This document shows positions 25,394 to 37,202 of a stretch of DNA of 64,000 bases, one piece after another. A program made the translations under genes and the position numbers. Source of the stretch: Rhytidiadelphus loreus. Taxonomy: Eukaryota; Streptophyta; Bryopsida; Hypnales; Hylocomiaceae. The stretch lies in assembly GCA_947034895.1 (NCBI GenBank), contig OX344764.1:49333348-49397347 (forward strand), in the 5' to 3' direction. The stretch's first letter is position 1; every line of letters begins with the position of its first letter. Under the pieces are notes generated by a model. It searched no databases. It was given only the letters and a program-made list of their open reading frames with translations, and had not been told where the DNA came from.

Positions 25394-25916
25394 TGTGTTC
25401 TAATTCACAGTTGCTAGCATGTGAGCCTAGAAGCCTAGGCTCCTATGTTATATTATAGGCACCTTTTTAGTTATAGGATATTTATATTATAGGTGTCTAT
25501 ATTGTAGGTATCTAATTATATCATAGGTGTCTATGTTATAAGTACCTATATTATAGGCACCTTCTATAGTTATAGGACATTTATATTATAGGTGTCTATG
25601 TTGTAGGTACCTATGTTATAAGCACCATCCATGGTTATAGGATGCTTATATTATAGATGCTTAATTATATCATAGGTGTCTATGTTATAGGTGCCTTACA
25701 TGGTCATAGGATATTTATATTATAAGTGTCTATGTTATGGGAACCTATGTTATAAGCACCTTTTATGGTGATAGAGTACTTATATTATAAGTATGTATGT
25801 TATAGACACCTTCAATACTCACTTCAATATTTGTGGAGTACCTACTTACACCTAGGTTCAAGGCTCGTAGGCTCATATTTCTAAGCTCACATGCTAGCGT
25901 CATTGTGTTCTAATTC
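25394..25916. mobile_element. Small inverted-repeat element with 13-bp flanking direct repeats
   Basis: The direct repeat TGTGTTCTAATTC occurs at 25394-25406 and 25904-25916. Just inside are inverted termini GCTAGCATGTGAGCCTAGAA and, on the other side, its near reverse complement around TTCTAAGCTCACATGCTAGC. The interior, about 25436-25830, is a degenerate tandem array built on TTATAGGTGTCTATGTTATA and GGCACCTT. The architecture looks like an inserted non-autonomous element. The outermost 6 bases match poorly between ends, so the true termini and the family are uncertain; a 13-bp target duplication would be unusual for the common plant superfamilies. Confidence 0.6.
25436..25830. repeat. Degenerate tandem array of TTATAGGTGTCTATG-type units
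   Basis: Repeated words TTATAGG(T/C)(G/A)(T/C)C, TCTATGTTATA and GGTACCTATGTTATAAGCACC recur across the tract at roughly 20 bp, organised into larger units of about 100 bp that contain ATAGGA(C/T)ATTTATATTATA. The array fills the interior of the inverted-repeat element. Confidence 0.75.
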
Positions 25917-28900
25917 CATCTTAGAACTATCAACAATTTAGTTTTTTTTTCTATCTTGTATCTACTTTGACTTAATAGTTTTTTAAAAGAATGAAAATTA
26001 TAGGGAGGGGTTGAATTTTTTCCTCCAAACTCTTAATTCAATTCTTAAATATGCAAAAAATTTAATATACAATCTTTAGTACAAAAAAACTCATTTTCTT
26101 CATTTTAAATGCTTACATCTTGGAATCAATCAATATGGTCAATTTTGACTCCCCAAAATTATGCAACTCTCATTCTACACATATATGATCAAACATTTGC
26201 ATACTAGTCTAGAGCAAGATCTTAAAGTTCTATATGCAAAAAAAACAATGTTCAAAATTTTTCTTGTTTGCATTAAAAATAACAATTTTGATTGTGTTTT
26301 TGGACAAAAAAATGGCCTTGGGACTTTAGAGATTAAATTTAATATTTTCTATTGGGTATCACTAGTGTTATTATTGAATTATGTGTAGAATGAGTGTTAC
26401 ATCATTTGGAGAGTCGAAATTTGGAATAAAATGTGAGACAACAATAACTTATGCACCTAAAATTACCTCTCTAGTTTCAAACATTGTAGATGTTTGCAAG
26501 AAACATTACTCTATGCTAGGTTCACATTCATTAAAACATAATTCAAAGTACAATGAAATATAGCCTCTAATGAAATTTTTAGAAATTATAACGTGGCATC
26601 ATTAAACAGTGCAGACAATATTAATGAAAATAACCTTAATCTTCAAAAAATCCACGAAGTCGAAGCCATGAGTACTGGTAAAACCGCGAGTATTGAGAAA
26701 GCCTTGCCGGTAAAGTTGTGAATACTCTTAAACCTTGTGAAATATTCCAAACCTAGGAAAGATCATGCAATATTTTGAACTGTCTAAAATGAACTTACAA
26801 AAATTCTAAATCAAGTCAACAAATGGAAATTTAATCGAAAAAGAGATGATTTTATATGGAGTCTAATTAATCTGACTCCAACGGATTGTGGTATTCTTTG
26901 TTGCTCTCGTGCTCCTTGGAAAAGGCTTTTATTGCCTCAATGTTCAAAATGGACCTTAAGTAGGAAGACCATTGTAAGTTGTTTGGTTAATGCGTATAGA
27001 TACTATTATAGGATTCACAATTTTTTTTGCAAAAGAACATAAAATTAAAGATTATTTGACATGTATTCATTATGGTCATTATTAGGGTTGTCTTGTTTGA
27101 CACAGTTTTGGATTTCGGTGACGTGTTGGATGTCTGACATTGAGTGTCTAATGGTGACAATGTGTCGAATAAGCCTGTCTATAAGCGTCTAATAAGGTCA
27201 TCAACCACCTACTTAGACAATTTTAAATCTCACTATAAATATAAACTTAAATTTAGAATGTATTGTGTTTATCAAATTGAGACACTTTACTAAAGTGAGA
27301 TTAGAATGTGTCAAGTTAGCAGACCTATAGAGTCATTTATTTGAAAGTCAACCTTAAAGTTGACCTGATAGACGTCACAAGGGCTCTAACTAGACATTGT
27401 CTGACGTCTATTTGTCACATTGTCATGATGTCTTTCAGAACAACTATGGTCATTATGGTCCTTAAGGGAGAATATTCTTGCCCTTTGGGATTCTAATGTG
27501 ACTTTTAGTTCCCTACATGGTTCCAATGGAAACCTAAAAGCACCCCTTTTGTAGAGGGAAACAATAACTATGAACCATTTGCCATGTTACGGCCATATGA
27601 AGAAGCTTACATGGTGAGTTCATTGAATTCATTAAATGGTGACTTTCCAACCCAATTTCAATGCTTTCATCTCCAATTCCAAAACTTTGAGTTCCAACTA
27701 CACACTTAATGCAGTAAAAATCACTTCATTAGCATGCAACAAAACTTAATTGGATTCAAAAGTAAAATCTATATTGGTTTGCAATGCCTAATAGAAATGC
27801 TTGCCTTAGTTATATCCCAGTATAAAGTTTTTACATGTTTCACACTAGCACTAAACTTTCTACTTGTACTTATAAAAGAAGTACAAAATCATCATTATTC
27901 CAAAACTATTCACATCATTCTAGATTCATGCCTAGAATGAAGACATTAATTTTGAAGATGTTCAAGGTTTAAACATTAGAGCTTTGTGTTGATTTATTGC
28001 ACACCTATCACTAGCTCTTAGAAAATTCATAATTTAGTCTTATGGTGTCCAAATAATGCATTCTAAAGCATGTTAGAATCCCTTCCCATTCACCAATTTG
28101 ACCCAATAGAAAAAAAAATTGCTATTAAATAGTACTTATGTTTGTGCTTGCTTACTAGCAATTTGAGGCTATTAAAAGTGCGCATACCATCGTAAGCATT
28201 CATCATGTTGGTTTTGTGATTTTGTATTGACATTCCTAACACTTGAGAGTTGTCTTCCCTTTTATTCAACGCCATTTGATTTCTTCTACCTTAGTGCTTG
28301 TGTAGTTTGAATGTGTAAGCGTTGGGATTCCTTCACAATGTTGTTGTGGTGTTGTTGATTTGAATTTCTTCCAACCTTTCTAAGATGTTTTGAGAATTGT
28401 GAGATTGTTTGAGTTTGTTTAACTTAATGTCAAAGTGTATATTTTCTTCAAATTTTTGTCACTCTATTTCATGAATAATGTTTTACCTACATTTTTGTAG
28501 ATCTCAAATTTTTGGTGTTATGTTATGTTATTATTAGTTATACTAATTATATATGTTTTTTATTTATTTTTAAATAATTTATTCAAAAAGATCATAGTAT
28601 AGCCAATACAAATCAAAACACTACAAAAAATGACCGCTCTTTCTTACAACCATTTTGAGTGTCTACAATCATGTTTTTATTTATGGAATGACATTGCATT
28701 TTGGTTTACACCATAATACTTTAGGTCCATGAATACTTTTGCTAAAATTCTTAAACGCTTTTAAGAAATTTTGTGAAAACAAAATCTGAAAATTTTATGA
28801 CTTATAGAAGACACATATATGCTTTCATCTATGGAAAAATTACCAAGAAAAATAAGTTATATACATTGGAAAAAATTCTAAGACTGAACAAAACATTCTA

Positions 28901-30910
28901 ACATTGAAAGTTTTTTGAAGTTCAACTACACAGTCATAGGTTAACTTGCCTTCAATATGTTTGGAACTTCGATCTCATTGCCTTTTTGAACTTTCTTGTT
29001 GCCATATTAAAGTTGAAGAAGGAGAATATGAATGGCACTCACACATTTAAATCCTAGAGACTATGGCTATAGGACCCAAATGAATGAGGCCTTAAGTTTT
29101 AAGTCTCACCAATCATGAAATACTTATATATTGAACAAAGAGTTACAAGGTTACAAGGAAAATTCATGATAAGATTGCATACCAATAATCAACAACAAAA
29201 TCATCATTTTTTCCTAGATATTGAATACACTAGATTGACACAATCAAAACATGCAAGTCTATGAAAGCCTCCTATTGATTTTGAAAATAGAGACAATTCC
29301 TTGAAAATACCTAGACATAATACCATACTTAGATAGCAAGTTTGGAACTTTGGTGTTGCCTATTTAATTTAAGTTAAGAATAAACTTCAACACTTTTGAG
29401 AATTTAATTTTTTTAAATATGGCATTAAATTCAAATAATATTCAAAATATTTAACAACAATATCACATAGTTTCAGAAGACACTTATTTTGTGTGTATAG
29501 AGATGAGAAGACAAGTTCTTTATACAAGTGGGGTGGTGGGAGGTAAAACAACCTATGTAAAAGATGTAAATTAGGATTAATATGAGCTCAAGTGCTCAAC
29601 TTGCTCATAGTTAAGTCAAAAGCAAGAATTGTGTTCAAATACAATATCAAACTTCATTTAGGCATAAAAAAATAACTTTTTCAAAAAACTTTGAATTAAA
29701 TTAATGTGTAATATCAATTTGACTTTCATCTCTCAAAATCCATTTGAGATTTCTAGTCTCCAATCAACATTCATCGATAAAATTTACAGAGGATGTTTGA
29801 AATTTTGTCCATAACTTCTGATTGGAGACTTGATATCTCAAAAAAGGTTTTGGAGATAAAATTTAGATTGATTTTCCAACTATTCTTTATTCAAAGTTTA
29901 CGAAAATAAAATTATTCTATTTTTCCAAAATGAAGCCTAAAATTCTATTCTAAACACAAGTCCTACATTTCGACAATGAGTGGCTAAACTCTCATCTTCA
30001 AGTTATCCCATATAGTACCTTTTGAGGATTTATAATAAACAATGTATTTCATTATAAAAATGGCCTCTCCACCTTCCCATCTTACAAAATGTCAATGAAG
30101 TAATCATTCAATTTGCCATCAAAAGTTTTCTTAAAGGTGGATTGTCAAATACTCAAATGAAATATTAGTATTTGACTCAATGAATCTTTTGGATTTTCAA
30201 CAAATCATAGTTACATTTATTTGTAGATTTGGTTGTTTAGTCCCTTAATTAGAAAAAAGATTAAATACTTTTTGTTTAATTAATTAAAGCCAAACTTGCT
30301 AACTAAGTATGGTACTTTGAAAATTCATAACTTATTCATACAATATAATTGATGCATGCTCCAGTGTGTTGAAATCTGTTGTCAATAAGGTCTAATAAAA
30401 ATGGTTTGTTTTCGGCTAAAATTAGTGACAATTATAGGTGTGCATACCTTATTACCGTATATTGGGGACATATTCATTAGATCCTATACAAAATCATTTA
30501 TTTGGGGGGTGAATATCCTTTAGAATTTCTGGGATTTCATTTCACAAGATTTAAAATATTTTGTGACCTTTAGCTATATTGCAATACTTCGGGCTTGATC
30601 GAATCTTTTGTGACCTTTTAATAGTAGGGTCCTTCTAAGCTTAGTAAGTTAGAAGATGGATTGGTTAAGTTTCAAATCCCTTTCAAAATTTCAATGAACA
30701 TAATCTCTCTTTGAGTCTTGAGGGAGGAGGGGGAGAACGGACTCAACTTAGTAAGCTTATGTATCCTAATTATGGATTTTTTTACACATCTAAAGCAATC
30801 ACCTTGGTATGTATATTATTTTTCATTTCTTTTTCATTTCTTTTTGAAGACACAAATTATTTTTATTCGTCTTTTCTACAATATTCAATTATGCCACATT
30901 ATAATTTCTA
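25917..30910. other. AT-rich gene desert, distal part
   Basis: No gene is recognisable on either strand; open frames are short and AT-driven. One 65-bp stretch (about 29475-29540) resembles, in inverted orientation, part of the CACTA MITE at about 24316-24380. Otherwise I see no structure. Confidence 0.45.
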
Positions 30911-30915
30911 AAAAA

Positions 30916-30998
30916 TTCATTACATGCCATATTTAATTATATTTTGAATTGAATAAAAATAGTAATGCATAATATAGTTAAATATGGCATGTAATGAA
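30916..30998. repeat. Short inverted repeat (25-bp arms)
   Basis: TTCATTACATGCCATATTTAA at 30916 onward is the reverse complement of TTAAATATGGCATGTAATGAA ending at 30998. The arms are nearly perfect over 25 bp with a loop of about 33 bases. It may be a hairpin-forming remnant of a small element. Confidence 0.7.
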
Positions 30999-31151
30999 AT
31001 TTTAAATATATTTTGAATTTGGCTTAGGATAGAGGATTCTAAGGTAGACCAATCCAATTCCATTTATTGCCCAATTCCATCATCCTACTTTTTGCCCCAA
31101 TTCCGTTTAGAAAAACATCCAAATTGTTCATTTTTTGACAAAATTAGTGTA

Positions 31152-31380
31152 TTAATCCTTCAATGTCGAGGAGGATGTTTGACATCCGACGGATGATAGG
31201 GAATCCTTGTAGTAGGATAGAAGTGCAACTATTCATCTTTGGAATTTAGTTGTGGAAAGGGGAAGTCTTCTATAGTAGTTTGACTTCCGATGAGTGTTTT
31301 GCTATTTTTAAAGCCTATGATTCACACGGTAATGAAAAAGGATGATTTCCAAGGTCACCCCTTCATCCTTTAAGGGTTAA
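31152..31380. mobile_element. MITE copy 2 (about 229 bp)
   Basis: This is the same element as 19202-19432, in the same orientation. The left end is TTAATCCTTCAATGTCGAGGA and the right end CCTTTAAGGGTTAA. Inverted termini are more decayed than in copy 1. Internal blocks GCAACTATTCATC and GATTCACACGGTAATGA are shared. It is non-coding. Confidence 0.7.
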
Positions 31381-32341
31381 TGCCAACAAGGGGTGACGTA
31401 TCAATCCTTTGTTGGTGAGTACCTAAGTGCCATTAGGGGTGGATGCAAGAAACACCGGTACTATTTGGTGTCACAATTGGAATGACGGAGTTGCCATTCG
31501 CCATATCTTTTGGGAAATGAAGTCCATGTACTTGAAATTTTTATTGGAGATGGCTAACTTGGAAGTCCTCAGATTCGTTATTTTTGAGAAATTTTGAAAA
31601 AATAACCTTTAATTAAATTGTAATTTACCTAATTTGTCACACTTTGCGTTTTAGGGTTTTTTAGTACTGTGGAGCATCCAAAAATGATGATGTACGTCTA
31701 GGATTGTTGTGGGCTATTGACACAATAGAAGGGCATGTGCCCACCAAAGGAAAGTTCATTTCACATATTTTTGTGTCGTCCACCTGCGTGCAAACAGAGG
31801 TGTGTTGCCTCCAATTTTCTGGACATCCTACATAGTTTAGGACTTGGAAAGGTACTATTTTGTGATCCCCACTCAAATTACAGAAATGGCCAATTTTTAG
31901 TTTTTTTTAGTTTTGCTTTGTTGTTTTTTTTAAAAATGAAAAACTAAAAAAAGCCTTTTCCAGTGAAAAAATGAGGTGTTGGCCTAATATAAGACTGTAT
32001 AGTACTCATAGTACCACGTAGTACTGTCTCCGGGGCCCACCTCTGCAAACTAGTTTCCACGTGGCCTGCACGGGTCCTTAATTGGGACTAGTAGTTAAGC
32101 TCGCAATTGACAGTGGCGGCTTTTCCTGTGATCGACGGCGCTTTTGAACTTGCGGTTCAGGCATGGTTCGGCGGCTTAGGGTTCGGAGCTCAGTGTCGCA
32201 AATCCATGAATTCTAAGAGACGTCGACGTTGCGCTTGCTGGTCGACTCCTTCTGTGAGATGATGGCCTCTGTAGTTTGTATTGTCTATCAATGAGGATCG
32301 TGTCAGCTGTTTATAGTTGAACAATACTTCAGAACTGTGTT
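31381..32341. other. Spacer leading into the AGTACT-rich segment
   Basis: No coding exon is evident. Near 31990 the sequence changes character: AGTACT motifs appear (31995, 32013), GC content rises, and the sequence leads to the first ATG of the DDE-like gene at 32342. The region from 32000 to 32341 may be its promoter and leader. Confidence 0.35.
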
Positions 32342-35300
32342 ATGGACGATCCCGTGAATCCATCGGTGCGCAGGCGCCATGAAAGTCGCCCTGTAGAAGT
32401 TCGAGCAAGTCCACGCACACGGGCAGCAGAAAGAAACTTACGACTGGAGGATCAGCGCCGTAGAGCTTTACAACGATAGCAAAACTGTCGTGCCAGGCGG
32501 GATTTCGTGGCGGACGCTTTAGAAGACAGTGATGGAAGTCATGAACGTCGTGTATATCGAAGCACAGTGAAGTGCCATGCAGACCGCATCTCCAATGGCT
32601 TGATTCAGGAGCTTCTTCTCTTAGACAATGTAGACTTGCGCGCTGCTATTTTGCGAAGGGTGTTCAGGAACGTACAAGTGCGCCCGCTCCTACCCGCGTA
32701 TTTTCCGCTGTTGGAGGATGCTAGATCTGAACGTCAGATCTTGTTGAACCTAAGAGCAGAATTACAGCGAATGAAACTTCCACATAGCTCAGGTAAATTG
32801 GCTAGAAAGCGTTCGATCTTGGAAGCGATTGTTTCGGAGATTGATGCAGATTTCAGTCGATTTCACTGAATTTTAGGTATGAAGAAAGCTAATTTAGAAG
32901 ATGCTGTTGAACGCCTGCGCAACACCGATGCGACATCAAGTGCCAGATTTAATGTTCCACACAGAAAACAAAGAGAAGGAGGCATTTCTGATGTTGTTAA
33001 GTTTCTAGTCACGACTTGGTGGACTGAAGAGAGTCGAGTCAGCCTGAACAGGAAGGACATCCGCCAGAAGCGCCTAGATCGCAATGTGTATGACACACAT
33101 CCTGCACATCTTCTGATGGAGACTCAGGTTTACTCACACGTTGCTATTTTGAATTTTACATGTGTGCTTGCTTGCTAATACTTTGAAATTTGGTTCTGTT
33201 TTCCATTGCGTTTGTCAAAACATATTGTACATTTACCTTGGTAAGCAATGTCTCATAAGCAGATCATGTGCCCAACTATGTTCCGAACTTTCTATGTACT
33301 TACATGCTACTGCTGTAGTTCCTACTTTTTTGCTCTATAGTTCATTACAAGTATTCTGTAGTACTGGTAACCTCATCAGTATTGCCTTAGTTCCTGCTCA
33401 AGTACTACAAGTGTTTCCTTCTGTCTTTAGTATTAAAAGTGTTCTTACCAGTCAGCAACCGAATTGTAGTAGTGCATTTTAAATATGTCTTGTGTACTTC
33501 AAGCACTAGGAGCACCCAGAAACTTCTGAAGGATAATATCAACAATATTACCTACAATCCCGTAGTACAGTCCGTACTTCATTACATTGCATTTGCGTTG
33601 TAGCTATTCAGGGTCCTGGGGAACTGGTACTTTTCAGTACAATAATACATGTCTTCTTCCTTAGTCCTTATCTTCTGTTCTCATAGTACCTTCTCTATTG
33701 TCTTAGGATTTCCATGTATTGCATAGTACTGCACAGTATTGCACAGTACTGATGTTCATTCATGGTATTTACAATCCGTGCTCATGTATGTCTTACTGCT
33801 GTACTAATATGAACACTATATTCAGTAGTCCTGTTCATATTTTTCAGTAAGATTCATGTATATTTGGTACTCGTTGCACAGTACTAAGGGCACATGTTGT
33901 CAGTATTTATGCTCGTTAGCGAATAATTATAAGAGACGATACTCATATCCTATTCTACGTAGGACTAGAGCCTTGGAACCTTCCACCTGTGTGCATGGGG
34001 TTCACCGTTTGCAGTACTTTAGATTGCAAGAAGTAGAGGTACTACTCAGTATTAATATTGTATAGTACTCAATAAGTATCTAATACTTCACAGTACTCAC
34101 TCACAGTACTCTTCTACTACTATTTATTATCTTGTAGTACCAAATAATAGCATCTTTGTGCACTATAAACAGTTGTCTATATTTCATAATACTTAGTGTG
34201 CCTCCACATTCATATACTGAATATTGATTCTACACTGTTAGTATTCAACACTGATGATAAATGCATTCTTCATTTTCATTTAATTCTAGTTCTTGTTACG
34301 TTGCATGTTACAACATTATCATTTGTGCTTCTACTAATGGACGAAGTGCTATTTTGCAGAAGGGCTTGTACGACCGTTTCATTATAGCTCATCCAGAATG
34401 CGTAATCATGTACCGATCTTTCGACCGTCTACGCCCTTTCTTTATTATCAAATGCAAAGAACGTAACGTATGTTGCTGTCGGTATCATGTGGAGGTACTG
34501 TTTCTTTTGGAGGCGTTGAATGCATTCAGACATCCATTGACTGGTGCCCTTTTCATTCTCCACTGCAATTGTGAATGTGTGGTTTGTGGTATTGACAACG
34601 GCGGCCATTGTAAGGTGGGAGACAGTCGCTTCTGTGGCGTTATAACAATGTGGGAGTCTCTGCTCTGTCCAAAAGTAGAAGATGCAGAATTCCATCGCCC
34701 AGGATGCCTACTAGGAGCATGTACCGATTGTGGTGTTGCATCCATGAAGCTTTGCCCATATGAGATGGTGGATGTTCCTGGGATCAACATCAACTGGAAG
34801 CAATTCCAGTACGAGGTTGTCGGTTCCACTGTCGAGGGTACACCGAAGAAACGCATCACAGAGATTTCCAAGACGACTCCATTCTCAGAGTTTCTCAATT
34901 TCTACAAACCCACTGTGCAACATTTCATACGACACAATTTCGAGGCCCGTTGGCAATCAAACCAAGCGAAGCTACTTCGTGCGTGTCTGCAACAGCATAC
35001 CATTCTTTCTCACATCGACTTTGCTGAGAACTACACTTTCCAAGTCCAGAATGAAATTCAATCGATGTATTTCAACTCAACACAAATCACTATTCTGGTT
35101 CAAGTTACATATTACATGACATCAGTACCTGAGGATAGTGATGCTGTGGCTAGCCTCGTCAAGGAGACACACTATTACATCTCAGATGACAGGAGTCATG
35201 ACACACTTTTCGTGCAACACTGCTTGATGTTGCATTGGCGTTGGTTCACATCAAACAAGTTCATACCTCACATGCACTGCGTTTTTAGTGATGGCTGTAC

Positions 35301-36687
35301 AGGTCAATTCAAAGGGAGTCGAGCTCTTTACTTTGCTGCAAGGCAAGAAATCCTACAACCTCTTCTTTAAGAATTGGGACAACTGTAAGTGCTCTTACAT
35401 TAACAACTGGGACTGTATTAAACACACCTCACATAGTACTGCAGGTACTGAGGAGTCTTCATATAGTATTGAATGTGGAGTATGCCTCTTTGCATTCCTT
35501 CAGCTATCTGTACTAACACAATACTTCTATTGCTTGTTATGACTAGTGTTGTTCCTCATGTTTTTTTGTTCCAGATATCCATCACTGACAGGCGGCTGTA
35601 AAATGCTGTGGAATTTCTTTGGCTTGGGCCATGGAAAAGGTGAATGGGATGGTGCTGGTGCGGTGGTCAAGAGAACATTGCGATCAGAACAGCTCCTTCA
35701 TCCACTTATAACGTTGCAAAATGCTCGCGATTGTGTGACATTTCTAGATGCAGCATTGGGTGGAGAAGTTTCCAACACTGGAGACCGGGTTAGGTTATCA
35801 TGCATCCTTCATTACTTCTATGTATTCCACTTAGTTGCCTCACCCTTGCAAATTGTGCTGTCAAATGTTCTTCGAATTCTGGAAGCATTCCTATTTTTGG
35901 GTATATGTTCAATGTATGAATCACTCATAGTCTCCCACTGACAAGCCCCTCCATGTTTGCGTATGTTTTGTGTGCAGGTCGTTCCGATACTTCCATTACA
36001 TAGGGACTGCCGAAGTTGACCGCACAAACCTCCATTCTTGCGACAAACTACCTGGCTCGTCTAAACTACATTCTGTGTTTGCCCCAGATCGAGATGACCC
36101 AACCAAGCTTCTTGTCAGAGAACTATCTTGCTTTTGTGGTCCATGCTTAGAAGAAGATTTCACCCATTGTGAAAATGATGAGTACGTGAAAGCTTGGAAA
36201 GTTTTGAAGATTCAACCCCATGCTGCGGGCTTTATTCTTCCCACGATTGAAGTTGAGGAAGGGGATGACATTTGGTATTGGGAATATAGTGAAGATGGAA
36301 TGGCTGACTTGGTACAAGTAGGGGATAATTTCGTTGTTCCAGCAGCTGTTGGCAATGATGAAGGTGTATCTTTCTACATACTACAGTGCCAGGCTCCAAA
36401 ACAAGTAGTAACTAGTAACAGAAGCTTTCACCTGCACTTGGGGAGGTCACTTTGAAGTTGGAGACTCCATCATATCTGGAACATACTACCAAAAATGGGG
36501 TCGTCCAGATCTTCAGAACTATGTGTACTTGGCTAATTCTCAAATTGCACACATTGATGCAACCATAGTCCTTGCCTGCAAATTTCAAATGTTGCCTCGA
36601 CAGCATTGTGTCAAAGGCAGCCATCGTGTATACACACTACCTGATGAAACTGTAGATGTAATCAACAGTGCCCTAGATAGTTTGTAA
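32342..36687 (+). pseudogene. Broken DDE-transposase-like gene with introns
   Basis: Exons read as 32342-32792, 32877-33127, 34360-35342, 35575-35788 and from about 35931 (or 35978) to 36687. The translated pieces keep the order of a family I know only from uncharacterised, probably transposon-derived proteins of plants and animals. They are TWWTEESRVSLN, NVCCCRYHVE, DFAENYTFQVQNEIQS, ISDDRSHDTLFVQHC, FSDGCTGQFKGS, GHGKGEWDGAGAVVKR, FTCTWGGHFEVGD and a TYYQKWG tail. The acidic residues in DFAENY, FSDG and the EWDG block could form a DDE/D catalytic centre, which is inference. Two lesions are visible: an in-frame TAG at 32477-32479, and a one-base frameshift at about 36420 between VVTSN and EAFTC. 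The acceptor of the last exon is ambiguous. The intron after 35342 starts with GC, not GT. The 1232-bp intron after 33127 is packed with AGTACT motifs. Confidence 0.7.
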
Positions 36688-37202
36688 ATAATCTTGATAT
36701 GTATTTCCTTTCAGCATTCATGACAAAAATGTACAAAACGGCCTTCAATCAGCGCACATGTTTTAATAGGACAAGGGAAAACAAAGATGCTAATATTAAC
36801 GTGCATTTCTTCAACGGCAATACTCGGTCAGCAAACATCCTTTGTACATATAGTACTAGAAGTACTAAATAGTATTAGACAATACTACTAATACTGCAAG
36901 AGTATTTTCATAATACTCAGAGAATATTTTCAAAGTACTGTAAAAACATTTTCATAATACTGCAGAAACATTTTCGTAGTACTACAAAAATATTTGAACA
37001 CAATTTACATATAATTTTCTTGCTTCTGAATTAAAACACTTTCTACACTTCTGAATTTCTTGCTATCTTCAACTGTAGTAAATATATTACACTTATTGTA
37101 TAGTGTGTCCTTCAAGTATACAAGTACCAAAGCCATTTAACATACTTAGCACCAATTCCTCCTTGAAATTGTAAATTTCTTAGACTCGTAGACTTCCGGA
37201 CA
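36688..37202. other. Spacer between two convergent genes
   Basis: The 515 bp between the TAA of the DDE-like gene (+) and the TGA of the SET gene (-) hold no coding sequence. Several AGTACT and AATACT motifs lie at 36845-36985. Both 3' untranslated regions presumably lie here. Confidence 0.5.

Noticed and set aside
24792..25830. CRISPR-like array from evenly spaced short repeats
   Set aside because: The repeats are degenerate, have no unique spacers, lie inside eukaryotic transposons and have no cas genes nearby.
19202..31380. MITE copies as long terminal repeats of a 12-kb retrotransposon
   Set aside because: They have inverted rather than TG...CA termini and no gag-pol coding or primer-binding site lies between them.
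34261..35370. Assignment of the DDE-like gene to the KDZ or Zisupton group
   Set aside because: I see no diagnostic cysteine cluster or motif order of those groups, so naming a superfamily would be unsupported.
36840..36990. AGTACT/AATACT cluster as a transcription terminator
   Set aside because: The same words occur throughout introns and spacers of the segment, so position between two stops is not specific.
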